In this document: positions 18,762 to 26,817 of the stretch, piece by piece
Numbering within the stretch: position 1 is the first letter of the stretch
Layout of the letters: each line of letters begins with the position of its first letter
Assembly: GCF_033971325.1 (NCBI RefSeq)
Contig: NZ_CP117180.1
Coordinates: forward strand, 1,546,472-1,610,471
Reading direction: 5' to 3'
DNA from: Hydrogenobacter sp. T-2
GTDB taxonomy: Bacteria; Aquificota; Aquificia; Aquificales; Aquificaceae
DNA: 64,000 nucleotides
Translations under genes and position numbers: made by a program
The notes under the pieces: generated by a model
Told to the model about the DNA's origin: nothing
What the model saw: only the letters and a program-made list of their open reading frames with translations
Databases searched by the model: none

Positions 18762-18834
18762 GAGCCGGTAGCTCAGCTGGCAGAGCAACGGACTTTTAAT
18801 CCGTGGGTCGCGGGTTCAAATCCCGCCCGGCTCA
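18762..18834 (+). tRNA. tRNA-Lys (anticodon TTT)
   Basis: 73-nt cloverleaf. The acceptor stem GAGCCGG pairs with CCGGCTC, the D arm is GCTC/GAGC, the anticodon stem ACGGA/TCCGT carries loop CTTTTAA with anticodon TTT, and the T arm is GCGGG-TTCAAAT-CCCGC. Discriminator A; CCA is not encoded. Its last three bases (TCA) are also the complement of the stop codon of the crp/fnr gene on the minus strand. Confidence 0.98.
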
Positions 18835-19551
18835 TACTGCAAGTCTTTCCAGCTCCCTTCTTTTTATTATCTCTATGTATCCCCTCTCTGCGTTTATTAT
18901 ACCTTGCTTTTTCCACTTACTCATAACCCTTATGGTGGTCTCTACCGTCGTCCCCGTCATCTCCGCAATATCAAGCCTCGTAAGTGGTGCGTCTATGACG
19001 ATAACATCCTCGTATTTTTTACCTATCCTGTCCGCTATCTCAAGGAGAACTCTGGCTATTCTCTCTTCTACTTTGCCTCCTGCTATGCTTTTGAGGGTCT
19101 CGTAGCTGTGTAAAAGTGTAGAGGTTGCCTCACAGGTCATCTTTATAGCAATGGCAGGATGCTTTATGGAAAGGTTTATAAAGTCTTTGTTGGAAATGTA
19201 GAGGGTTTTGCTCTCAAGCATCGCCTTTGCAGTGTAAGTATTTCTTGGAACCTTTTTACCCCACTCTATCCAGCCAAATATGTCACCGGGATATACGAGC
19301 CTAACTATAACAATCCTTGCATCGTGCGTCTCTTTGAGTAGCTTTATAAGACCATCTATGAGTATGTAAACGCCGGGCTCTGCCTCTTCTTCAAAGAAAA
19401 GATACTCGTTTCTCCTAAACTCCCTCACTTGCATGTAGTTCAAGGCATCTTTTAGCTCATCCTCTGATAAGTCTTCAAAAATATGAACCTTCTTAAGCAT
19501 TTCTATCTTTAGGTCTTTAGTCTGCCTTTCTCTAAAAGTCTCTTTTGCCAT
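18832..19551 (-). CDS. Crp/Fnr-family transcription regulator
   Basis: 239 residues. Cyclic-nucleotide-binding fold at about 25-140 (FRRNEYLFFEEEAEPGVYILIDGLIKLL, VYPGDIFGW) and a winged helix-turn-helix at about 185-230 (LTRLDIAEMTGTTVETTIRVMSKWKKQGII). No N-terminal cysteine cluster as in Fnr, and the cAMP-binding arginine pocket is not evident, so the signal is unknown. The start at 19551 is supported by AGGAGG seven bases upstream. It begins 43 bases inside the aminopeptidase gene, so the two are co-transcribed. Its stop codon overlaps tRNA-Lys. Confidence 0.92.
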   Translation of the reverse strand: MAKETFRERQTKDLKIEMLKKVHIFEDLSEDELKDALNYMQVREFRRNEYLFFEEEAEPGVYILIDGLIKLLKETHDARIVIVRLVYPGDIFGWIEWGKKVPRNTYTAKAMLESKTLYISNKDFINLSIKHPAIAIKMTCEATSTLLHSYETLKSIAGGKVEERIARVLLEIADRIGKKYEDVIVIDAPLTRLDIAEMTGTTVETTIRVMSKWKKQGIINAERGYIEIIKRRELERLAV

Positions 19552-20585
19552 CCCTTACCTCCTATGGTTACTTGAGGTTCAAAAACCACATAATCAGTGT
19601 GAAAAGAAACTCTGTTTATACCTCCAAAGGTGTGATTATCTCCTATGGCTATATGCACTGTGCCGAGGATTTTCTCAGCCTCTAAAATATTATCAGGTTT
19701 TTTTGCGCCCGGGTTTGTTCCAACGCCAAACTCTGCGATTATTCTGGCATTCTCGTGTCGTTTAAATACCTCTTCAAGATAATTCCTATATGGTTCAAAA
19801 CCTTCTATCTCTTCCACCGCACCATCTCGGAATTTAAGGGTTATGGGTCTTTCAAGTTTCCTGTTTGTACCGTAGGTTAGGGTTAGCTTTCCGAAAGCTG
19901 AGTTTTCAAGGGGTGCAAGAAAGGCTTCACCTGCAGGCAAGTTTCCATACTGACCGCTATAGTGGAAGAGACCCGTGTCCGCCACAGCACTCCTTCCTGA
20001 TACAGAAAACTCCATGTCTGTTCCTTCCGCCTTTACATGCACCCATTCCGCTTCAGAGAGCATGTCCGCCACATCAAGACTCAGTCTTGCCACGTAGTCC
20101 CAGTCCACGTCCATAGGACCGTAGAACATCTCTGGCTCAAAGAGTGGCATGCTTGCGTATCTACAGCCAAGGTCTTCTGTAAGAGCTTTTCTAAAAAAGG
20201 TATGCGTGGTAGAGTAGTAAGGAAAGGCTACCACCACATGAGGAACATCTTCTGCGTAAGCCTTGAGTATTTGCAAGGCTTCATATTCTGAATAGTCTTC
20301 TTTATGGAGTATATGCTCAAAGAGACCCTTTTTTCTTAGCTCATTTATTGCTCTATCTCCAAAGGCAAGCCTCCAAACCTCCTCTGGTGGCTCTTTGCCA
20401 TGCCCTCCCAAGGAAGGATAAACATAGTGTTTTACTTTTCGTGTTATGGTTCTTGCGGTTTCCACGAAGCGATCTATTAGAGCTAATAGATAGTCCTTTT
20501 CCGTGTCTGTAAACAGGAGCAAAGACTCGTCCTCTTTCAGGTTCATGTTCACCTTGTAAAGCCTATATATATGTTCCTTATACAT
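19509..20585 (-). CDS. M29-family aminopeptidase (thermophilic metalloprotease)
   Basis: 358 residues of the AmpS/PepS/aminopeptidase T family, cobalt- or zinc-dependent enzymes common in thermophiles. Visible signs: LPAGEAFLAPLENSAFGKLTL, AEFGVGTNPGAK, EKILGTVHIAIGDNHTFGG, FHTDYVVFEPQVTIGG; the Glu, His and Asp residues in these blocks are the metal ligands of the family. First gene of a unit with the Crp/Fnr regulator. -10-like TATGAT at 20594-20599 lies 8 bases before the ATG. Confidence 0.9.
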   Translation of the reverse strand: MYKEHIYRLYKVNMNLKEDESLLLFTDTEKDYLLALIDRFVETARTITRKVKHYVYPSLGGHGKEPPEEVWRLAFGDRAINELRKKGLFEHILHKEDYSEYEALQILKAYAEDVPHVVVAFPYYSTTHTFFRKALTEDLGCRYASMPLFEPEMFYGPMDVDWDYVARLSLDVADMLSEAEWVHVKAEGTDMEFSVSGRSAVADTGLFHYSGQYGNLPAGEAFLAPLENSAFGKLTLTYGTNRKLERPITLKFRDGAVEEIEGFEPYRNYLEEVFKRHENARIIAEFGVGTNPGAKKPDNILEAEKILGTVHIAIGDNHTFGGINRVSFHTDYVVFEPQVTIGGKGWQKRLLEKGRLKT

Positions 20586-20593
20586 GGCTACTA

Positions 20594-20599
20594 ATCATA
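20594..20599 (-). promoter_or_regulatory. Possible -10 box (TATGAT) of the M29 peptidase gene
   Basis: TATGAT on the minus strand, 8 bases from the ATG at 20585, with no Shine-Dalgarno. No convincing -35. Fits the leaderless layout seen elsewhere in this window. Confidence 0.4.
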
Positions 20600-20617
20600 A
20601 ATTTATTTCAATTTACT

Positions 20618-22186
20618 TCATGGCAAGGGTAGTCTTAAACTACCAAGCAGGTATTTTAGGTCGTTGTCAGTAAACATAAGCCCTACACCACCAAAAACAC
20701 CCCTTAGCTTTGAATTTAAAAGGTCATCACCACCAAACCTCACATACATAGGACCATTAACCTTGTAGTTTACACCTACCTGAAGATTTGGCTTTAGGTC
20801 CTTGTCCTGTGGTCTGTCTCTCCTTCCAAAGTCCCAAAGGTCTGTGGTAAAGGCGAGTCTTTGCGAGTATAAAAGGTCAACACCTATTCCGCCTGTGGAT
20901 TCCTTGAGCCCACCTCTTAGGACAAGCTCCTTACCAAAGAAGGGAAATATTCTTGCATACTGCAATGTAACTTCAGGCTTAAACTCCTTTTTAACTATAG
21001 ATTGATTAGGGAGTATTTCCTCCTTGTAGACTCTACCCCTTGAGTCTCCAACTATCTCTAAGAGGTAATACTTTTCGTTATCGGGTTGCAGTTTGACAGT
21101 AAGTATCCCCTTTGAATCACCAGCCCTGTAAAGCTCACCCCTAAAGCCTATGTAGAGGTTTGTCCTATCTGCGACCTCTCCTGCTTTGCCAAGCACCCTA
21201 ACACCAGAAGCTACATTTCTGTATAGTTCCTCATCCTTTATTAGTTTCCCTAAGGTGCCTTCACCTCTTTCAATATGTGCCAGTATGTTATTTAGCCTTT
21301 CAGAGCTTTCTTTAAGGGTGCTGGTAAGTTCAGAGAGATTTGATGTGGTCGCTCTTATGTCTTGACGGTTTTCCACAATCAAGGCGTTTAGATTTACTGA
21401 AAGCTCGTTAAGGTTTCTTGAAAGTTCGGGAAAGGTCGTCTTTAGGTCGTTGCTAAGCTGTTTTAGGTTTGAAACGGTTTCTCTTATGTCTTGCCTGTTC
21501 TCGCTGGCTATGGCTTCAAGGTTTTTTGCAAGCCTGTCTATGCTTTCTATAGTTTGAGGAAGTGTTCTGTTTAAGTTATAGGCAAGTAGGTTTATGTTGT
21601 GTATTGCACCTCTCAGGGACTCTCTGTTTTCAAGGGCTATTAGGTTAAGGTTATGGGTGAGCATTTCCAAGTTCTGCACCACTCTCCTTATATCCTCTCT
21701 GTTTTCAGAGAGTATAAGCTGGAAACTTTCTACCATTAGTCTTACAGATTCTGAGGCACTTGTCATTTGCTTTATAAGAAGGTCTGTATCCGCATAACCA
21801 AGGGTTTTACTTATTGTCCCGCCTTCTTCTAAAATGCCCGCTTGTGGACTTCCAGGGTATATGTTTAGGTATTTGTCTCCCATAAGACCAAGAGTTCCTA
21901 TCTCCGCCTGTGCATCTTTATAAAGGGTTATGTCTTTGTCAAGTTCAAAAACCACCTCCACCTTGCCATCTTTTAATCTGATAGACTTCACCTTTCCACT
22001 TTTTAAACCGGCCACCCTTACCTCCGCACCTGCACTAAGCCCTGCCACATTGTCAAAGTAGACCTTGTAAGTTTTTACCGCAGGTTTGAAAAAGGGGACC
22101 TCCCCGAAGGTAAGTATAAGAAAGGCAAAGCCAAGGGAAAATACAAGCACGAGAACACCTACCTTGGCTTCGTTGGAAAACCTCAT
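20618..22186 (-). CDS. MCE/MlaD-family lipid-transport substrate-binding protein with coiled-coil repeats
   Basis: 522 residues. One transmembrane helix (about 9-30) anchors it in the inner membrane; MCE/MlaD domain at about 37-112 (YKVYFDNVAGLSAGAEVRVAGLKSGKV, GLMGDKYLNIYPG). A helical periplasmic stem follows with a recurring ENRxDIR...NL element at residues 161, 186, 229 and 272. Residues 335-522 form a beta-rich tail that looks like outer-membrane barrel strands. Such proteins carry phospholipids between membranes with the MlaE permease and MlaF ATPase, which are not in this window. 15 bases downstream of nothing but the purQ stop; has its own -10. Confidence 0.88.
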   Translation of the reverse strand: MRFSNEAKVGVLVLVFSLGFAFLILTFGEVPFFKPAVKTYKVYFDNVAGLSAGAEVRVAGLKSGKVKSIRLKDGKVEVVFELDKDITLYKDAQAEIGTLGLMGDKYLNIYPGSPQAGILEEGGTISKTLGYADTDLLIKQMTSASESVRLMVESFQLILSENREDIRRVVQNLEMLTHNLNLIALENRESLRGAIHNINLLAYNLNRTLPQTIESIDRLAKNLEAIASENRQDIRETVSNLKQLSNDLKTTFPELSRNLNELSVNLNALIVENRQDIRATTSNLSELTSTLKESSERLNNILAHIERGEGTLGKLIKDEELYRNVASGVRVLGKAGEVADRTNLYIGFRGELYRAGDSKGILTVKLQPDNEKYYLLEIVGDSRGRVYKEEILPNQSIVKKEFKPEVTLQYARIFPFFGKELVLRGGLKESTGGIGVDLLYSQRLAFTTDLWDFGRRDRPQDKDLKPNLQVGVNYKVNGPMYVRFGGDDLLNSKLRGVFGGVGLMFTDNDLKYLLGSLRLPLP

Positions 22187-22192
22187 GCTTAA

Positions 22193-22198
22193 ATTATA
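22193..22198 (-). promoter_or_regulatory. -10 box (TATAAT) of the MCE/MlaD gene
   Basis: Perfect TATAAT on the minus strand in the 15-base gap after purQ, 6 bases from the ATG at 22186. No Shine-Dalgarno between. Implies a leaderless start. The -35 would lie inside purQ and is not obvious. Confidence 0.55.
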
Positions 22199-22201
22199 TC
22201 C

Positions 22202-22882
22202 CTAAGCTACGAGGGAATGCCAGAGTATTATGCCATCTCGGTAGCCAAGTAGGTCTTCGCAAGCTCTTTCTGGATGGGGCATAAGACCAAAAACATTACC
22301 CTCTTTGTTGCAAATGCCTGCTATGTTGTATAATGAGCCATTGGGATTAGCTTGAGAGTTTATATTACCCTTTTCATCGCAGTATCTTAGGACAATTTGA
22401 CCCCCTTCCTCCATAGACCTTAGCTCTTCCTCTGGCACATAATACCTTCCTTCTCCATGGGCTATGGGAAGTTTTATCACCTCACCCTTTTCAAACCTCC
22501 TGGTGAAGGGTAAAGAGTTATTTTCAACCCTAAGATATACGTCCTTGCACAGAAAGGTTAGGTTTTCGTTCCTGAGTAAAACACCCGGCAATAGGTGAAG
22601 CTCTGTGAGGATTTGAAAGCCGTTGCATATACCAAGCACGAGTCCACCCTTTTGTGCGTATTCCACTATAGCGTTGCCAAGGGGTGTTTTGCTGGCAAGC
22701 ACTCCAGCCCTCAGATAATCACCAAAGGAAAAACCACCCGGGAGGACCACGCAGTCAAAACCATTGAGCCTTTTTGTATTGTGGTCTACAAAGCTCACAT
22801 CCTGCCCAAGCAAGTCTCTTATCACATAGTAAGTGTCATAATCACAGTTAGAGCCGGGGAATACGCAGACCGCAAACTTCAT
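22202..22882 (-). CDS. purQ: Phosphoribosylformylglycinamidine synthase, glutaminase subunit
   Basis: Class I glutamine amidotransferase that feeds ammonia to PurL in purine step 4. 226 residues. Motifs: [28 protein letters not shown], the nucleophile Cys in [12 protein letters not shown], and the catalytic His/Glu in LMPHPERA. It overlaps purS by 4 bases. purL is not in this window. Confidence 0.97.
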   Translation of the reverse strand: MKFAVCVFPGSNCDYDTYYVIRDLLGQDVSFVDHNTKRLNGFDCVVLPGGFSFGDYLRAGVLASKTPLGNAIVEYAQKGGLVLGICNGFQILTELHLLPGVLLRNENLTFLCKDVYLRVENNSLPFTRRFEKGEVIKLPIAHGEGRYYVPEEELRSMEEGGQIVLRYCDEKGNINSQANPNGSLYNIAGICNKEGNVFGLMPHPERACEDLLGYRDGIILWHSLVA

Positions 22883-23091
22883 TCTATTACATACTCCTCA
22901 ACTAAGGGATTTACGAGATACTTCTCCACAAGGGCTTTTATGTCTGTGCCTTCTCCCACCTCAAGCTCCACCACTTTTCCCACCTTTACATCCTTCACAT
23001 CAAAACCGCCGTCAAGGAGCATCTCCTTTACCGCCCTGCCTTCTGGGTCAAGAAGTCCCCTTTTAGGAAGTATAAGAACTCTTACCTTCAT
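22879..23091 (-). CDS. purS: Phosphoribosylformylglycinamidine synthase subunit PurS
   Basis: Small subunit bridging PurQ and PurL. The ATG at 23091 is chosen because MKVRVLILPKRGLLDPEGRAV is the canonical PurS N terminus and a TAGAAT box lies 8 bases upstream; an ATG at 23109 would add six residues with no family match. 70 residues. Overlaps purQ by 4 bases. Confidence 0.92.
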   Translation of the reverse strand: MKVRVLILPKRGLLDPEGRAVKEMLLDGGFDVKDVKVGKVVELEVGEGTDIKALVEKYLVNPLVEEYVIE

Positions 23092-23099
23092 CACCTTAT

Positions 23100-23142
23100 A
23101 TTCTACCATTTTAAGGCACGCGGAGGGTGGATTTTCTATAAT
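23100..23142. promoter_or_regulatory. Divergent -10 boxes between purS and aspS
   Basis: Plus strand: TATAAT at 23137-23142, 6 bases before the aspS ATG. Minus strand: TAGAAT (23100-23105), 8 bases before the purS ATG. Neither start has a Shine-Dalgarno, so both mRNAs are likely leaderless. The -35 boxes are weak. Confidence 0.5.
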
Positions 23143-23148
23143 TTAAAT

Positions 23149-24945
23149 ATGCTAAAAAGAACAAGATACTGCGGACACATCAGCGAACAAGACCTCGGAA
23201 AGGAGGTTGTCCTTAACGGCTGGGTTCATCGCATAAGAAACCATGGAGGAGTTATCTTTATAGACCTCAGAGATAGAGAGGGTCTAGTCCAGTGTGTGGT
23301 AGAAGAAAAAACAAACCCTGAGGTGTATGAGCTTGCGGACAAGCTCAGAGCAGAGTATGTGGTTGCCTTGCGTGGCACTGTTAGGAAAAGACCGCCTGAC
23401 ACAGAAAACCCAAGGCTAAAGACGGGAAACTACGAAGTGGTAATTGAAGAGCTTGAAATTCTCAACACCTCAGAAACCTTACCCTTTCCCATAGACGAAG
23501 AGACACACCTTTCGGAGGAGACAAAGCTCAAATACCGCTACCTTGACCTAAGAAGGGAGAGCATGAGGGAAAATCTTCTGTTTAGGCATAGAGCCTATCA
23601 GATAGTAAGGGAAGTCTTTGTTGAAGAAAGCTTTGTGGAAATAGAAACACCTTTTCTTACAAAGTCCACTCCAGAGGGTGCGAGGGATTTTCTTGTCCCT
23701 TCAAGGCTACATCCGGGCAAGTTTTACGCCCTTCCTCAGTCTCCACAGCTCTTTAAGCAGGTGCTTATGGTTGCAGGCTTTGATAGGTATTTTCAGATAG
23801 TTAAATGCCTAAGGGACGAAGACCTGCGGGCAGACCGCCAGCCTGAATTTACCCAGATAGACTTTGAAATGTCCTTTGTAGAGGAAGAGGACGTTATGGC
23901 TTTTAGCGAAAGGCTTATATATAGCCTCTTTAAGGAGCTTCTCGGCGTTGAGCTAAAGCTCCCCTTTGACCGCATATCCTACGAGTATGCCATGGAAACT
24001 TATGGCTCAGACAAACCTGACCGTAGGTTTGGGCTTGAGCTTGTGGACCTCACACAGGTCTTTAAAAACACCGAGTTTAAAGTGTTTCGTCAAGCCATAG
24101 AATCTGGTGGAGTGGTAAAGGCTATAAACTTCAAAGGCTCAAACCTCTCAAGGAAAGAGATAGATGAGCTTACCCAGTTTGTGCAAAGCCTTGGAGCAAG
24201 GGGTCTTGCTTGGATAAAGGTAGAAGAAGACAAGCTAAACTCACCCATAGTAAAATTTTTCTCCGAAGAAGAGACTAAAGAGCTTCTGCAAAGGCTAAGG
24301 GCTGAGCCAGGTGATGTAATATTTTTCTCCGCGGACAAAAGGGAAATGGTCTACCGTATTCTTGGAAATCTAAGGTTTCACATAGGCAAGAAATACAACC
24401 TCATAGATACGAGTAAATTTGACATATTTTGGGTGGTGGACTTCCCTCTTATGGAATGGGATGAAGAAGAGAAAAGGTTTGTCTCCTTGCACCACCCCTT
24501 CACATCACCCAGAGAGGAAGATATTCCGCTTCTTGAAAGGGCTCTACAGGTGCAGGACTTGGAGGAGAAAAAGAGGCTTGTTCATTCTGTGAGGGCGAGG
24601 GCTTACGACCTTGTGATAAACGGATACGAGGTGGGAGGAGGCTCCATTCGTATACACAGAAAAGATCTTCAGGAGCTTGTCTTTAAACTTTTGGAGATAC
24701 CAGAGATGGAAGCAAGGGAGAAGTTTGGTTTTCTGCTTGACGCACTACGCTTTGGAGCACCACCACATGGTGGGCTCGCCTTTGGACTGGACAGGCTAAT
24801 TGCCATAATGAGAGGCTTGGACTCTATAAGGGATGTGATAGCCTTCCCCAAGACCCAGAAGGGTATATGCCCTCTCACTGGTGCACCAGACTATGTGGAG
24901 CCAAAACAGCTCAAGGAGCTTCATATAAGGGTGGTGGAATGTTAG
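23149..24945 (+). CDS. aspS: Aspartyl-tRNA synthetase
   Basis: Class II synthetase, 598 residues, bacterial type with the long GAD insertion. OB-fold anticodon-binding domain at 1-105 (VLNGWVHRIRNHGGVIFIDLRDREGLVQ), motif 2 with FQIVKCLRDEDLRADRQPEFTQID, the GAD domain at about 300-420, and motif 3 GGLAFGLDRLIAIM. Two in-frame stretches (TKSTPEGARDFLVPSR, QSPQLFKQVLM) are typical of AspRS. It overlaps the methyltransferase gene by 7 bases. Whether it is discriminating or also charges tRNA-Asn cannot be told here. Confidence 0.98.
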   Translation: MLKRTRYCGHISEQDLGKEVVLNGWVHRIRNHGGVIFIDLRDREGLVQCVVEEKTNPEVYELADKLRAEYVVALRGTVRKRPPDTENPRLKTGNYEVVIEELEILNTSETLPFPIDEETHLSEETKLKYRYLDLRRESMRENLLFRHRAYQIVREVFVEESFVEIETPFLTKSTPEGARDFLVPSRLHPGKFYALPQSPQLFKQVLMVAGFDRYFQIVKCLRDEDLRADRQPEFTQIDFEMSFVEEEDVMAFSERLIYSLFKELLGVELKLPFDRISYEYAMETYGSDKPDRRFGLELVDLTQVFKNTEFKVFRQAIESGGVVKAINFKGSNLSRKEIDELTQFVQSLGARGLAWIKVEEDKLNSPIVKFFSEEETKELLQRLRAEPGDVIFFSADKREMVYRILGNLRFHIGKKYNLIDTSKFDIFWVVDFPLMEWDEEEKRFVSLHHPFTSPREEDIPLLERALQVQDLEEKKRLVHSVRARAYDLVINGYEVGGGSIRIHRKDLQELVFKLLEIPEMEAREKFGFLLDALRFGAPPHGGLAFGLDRLIAIMRGLDSIRDVIAFPKTQKGICPLTGAPDYVEPKQLKELHIRVVEC

Positions 24946-26138
24946 AGGAAATGGGTTTCCTAAGCTCGGTGGGGGTAGAAAAAAGTGAAGTAAAAAAGCA
25001 TTTTGTTAGACATGGTTTTATCTTTGCTTGCACTGACAAGAGCGAGGAAACACTATTGTCTAATAGGATAATCTTGACTGGGAAAAATTACGCAAATAAG
25101 TTATTCGCAGTTAAAGAAGGCGATTTTATTTTTCTGTATAATCTTGACAAAGATGTTCTTTATGGCACTTTTACTGCAAAAGGCGAACCTGGATATGATA
25201 AAGGTATTCCAATCTTTGAAGGTAGATACCCTTACTATATACGCTTTGAAACAACACAAACCATAAAAAAAGTTGAAAAGGCAAGTTCAATCTTTAGAAG
25301 TCTTAACATCTCGTGGAGAGATATACTGACAGAGAAGGGGGCACTTCTGATAAAGAGTATCCTTGAGGGAAGAGCAATAAATAGGCTTCGCAGGGAAGAT
25401 GTAATAGATGATAAATACATACCCCCAATGATGACAACTACCTTGTGGGACTATCCATACCAAAGTTACGGATACACCAAAAAGGGTAATAATAAATACC
25501 CCGGCGTTACTCCAGCCTTCATTATTTATAACCTCATATGGAGATACACTGAACCTGGTGAGATAGTATGCGACCCCATGGCAGGTTCTGGGACTACGAT
25601 AGATGTGTGCCTTGAAGAGAGGAGAAGGGTTGTAGCCTTTGATATAGTGCCAACGAGAAAAGATATAATACAGGCGGATGCCAGAAACATACCTCTGAAG
25701 GATGAAACGGTGGATTTAGTGTTTATAGACTCGCCATACGGAGACAACATCAAATATAACGACCATCCCTTAAATATAGGTCATATACCTGCAAGTTCTG
25801 AAGAGTTTTACGAGGAGCTTGAAAAAGTAATGCAGGAATGCCATAGAATACTCAAAAAAGGTAAAGTATTGGCTTGGTTAATAGGTGACCAATGGGCAAA
25901 GGGGGAATATATTCCAGTGGGCTTTAAGATATACGAAAGACTTACAAAATATTTTTCCCCTGTTGATGTGGTTTGTGTGGTTCGCAGAAATCAAGCCTCA
26001 AATACTCCCTTTTGGCATAGCAAGGCTTTACAGCATAACTTCTATCTTAGAGGTTTTAAATACCTTATAATAGTTGGAAAAGATGAGAGTGTTAAAAAGA
26101 AAGGGACGAAAATAAGGTGGAATTTCTATGAAAGATAG
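24939..26138 (+). CDS. DNA methyltransferase (N4/N6 amino-methylase) with N-terminal DCD-like domain
   Basis: 399 residues from ATG 24939. SAM-binding motif I CDPMAGSGTT (211-220) comes before the catalytic motif IV IDSPYGDN (263-270), with a motif X-like helix ahead (TPAFIIYNLIWR). This order fits alpha/gamma amino-methylases. Residues 25-103 resemble the DCD domain of plants, a PUA/EVE relative: GFIFACT, GDFIFLYNLDKDVLYGTF, and FEGRYPYYIRF line up with GFIF-C, FLYdyd..LLYGiy and FpaqVRF. The gene overlaps aspS by 7 bases and the nuclease gene by 11. It is AT-richer than its surroundings. A protective methylase of a type II system is the likely role; target unknown. Confidence 0.88.
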   Translation: MLEEMGFLSSVGVEKSEVKKHFVRHGFIFACTDKSEETLLSNRIILTGKNYANKLFAVKEGDFIFLYNLDKDVLYGTFTAKGEPGYDKGIPIFEGRYPYYIRFETTQTIKKVEKASSIFRSLNISWRDILTEKGALLIKSILEGRAINRLRREDVIDDKYIPPMMTTTLWDYPYQSYGYTKKGNNKYPGVTPAFIIYNLIWRYTEPGEIVCDPMAGSGTTIDVCLEERRRVVAFDIVPTRKDIIQADARNIPLKDETVDLVFIDSPYGDNIKYNDHPLNIGHIPASSEEFYEELEKVMQECHRILKKGKVLAWLIGDQWAKGEYIPVGFKIYERLTKYFSPVDVVCVVRRNQASNTPFWHSKALQHNFYLRGFKYLIIVGKDESVKKKGTKIRWNFYER

Positions 26139-26817
26139 TAAAAAGTTTTTCCTTGAAACATTAAAATTGAAAGCTATAGAAGATGTAAGACTAAGAGGCA
26201 TAGAAAACCTTTCTAATATTCTTGAAACCATAAGGCAAGAGTTCTCTGGGGAAATAACCAAGTTTGGTATAAAAGACGCAGAGCAAAGCTGGAAAGCCTT
26301 CAAAGGGAGGCTTCTTGAAGAGTTGATAGTGGAAGTTATAAGTTCTGAAGTTAAAAAACATGGTTTAAATATAATAAGTGGCTCAAAGTTAAGCGGTATA
26401 GTGTTAGATGAGTGTCTATGCATGGTGAAAAGGAGTATACTTGTTGATTATGGTGAGTTTGGGATGCATGTTCCAGATGCTGATTTAGTTATATACAATA
26501 AGAATTGCAGAGCTTTAGCGATAATATCTGTAAAAGCTACCTTAAGGGAAAGAATAGCTCAAACAGGTTATTGGTCTTTGAAGTTAAAACAATCAAATCT
26601 CACACAAAATATAAAAGTCTTTTTTATAACGCTTGATGAAGATAGAGATCTTTCAAGAAAAAGGCTTGCAAAAAAGGGTAGGGCTATCGTTGAAGTGGAT
26701 ATAGACGGAGCTTTCGTAATAACCACAGAGCGGATTGAAGAAAGTGAGAAAGTTATGCCTTTTGAAAATTTTAGAAGGATAATAGAAAAACTTGGTAGGG
26801 TTGATAAGGATGAGTAA
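26128..26817 (+). CDS. Probable type II restriction endonuclease (PD-(D/E)XK, CCGG-family-like)
   Basis: 229 residues. Candidate active site: PDAD at 116-119, then SVK at 134-136 followed by LRER (139-142); an upstream helix has Glu64/Glu65. Having Ser where the usual E of ExK sits, with an acidic residue provided from the next helix, is the arrangement of the Cfr10I/NgoMIV/BsaWI group that cuts sites with CCGG. Assignment rests on this pattern and on the adjacent methylase, with which it overlaps by 11 bases. It overlaps hemC by 8 bases. Very AT-rich (27% G+C in bases 26161-26220, against 55% in a line of aspS), consistent with acquisition from elsewhere. Confidence 0.75.
   Translation: MKDSKKFFLETLKLKAIEDVRLRGIENLSNILETIRQEFSGEITKFGIKDAEQSWKAFKGRLLEELIVEVISSEVKKHGLNIISGSKLSGIVLDECLCMVKRSILVDYGEFGMHVPDADLVIYNKNCRALAIISVKATLRERIAQTGYWSLKLKQSNLTQNIKVFFITLDEDRDLSRKRLAKKGRAIVEVDIDGAFVITTERIEESEKVMPFENFRRIIEKLGRVDKDE

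Noticed and set aside
24867-24938. Longer start of the DNA methyltransferase inside aspS
   Set aside because: The extra 24 residues come from the AspRS reading region in another frame and give no family match; ATG 24939 gives the natural start.
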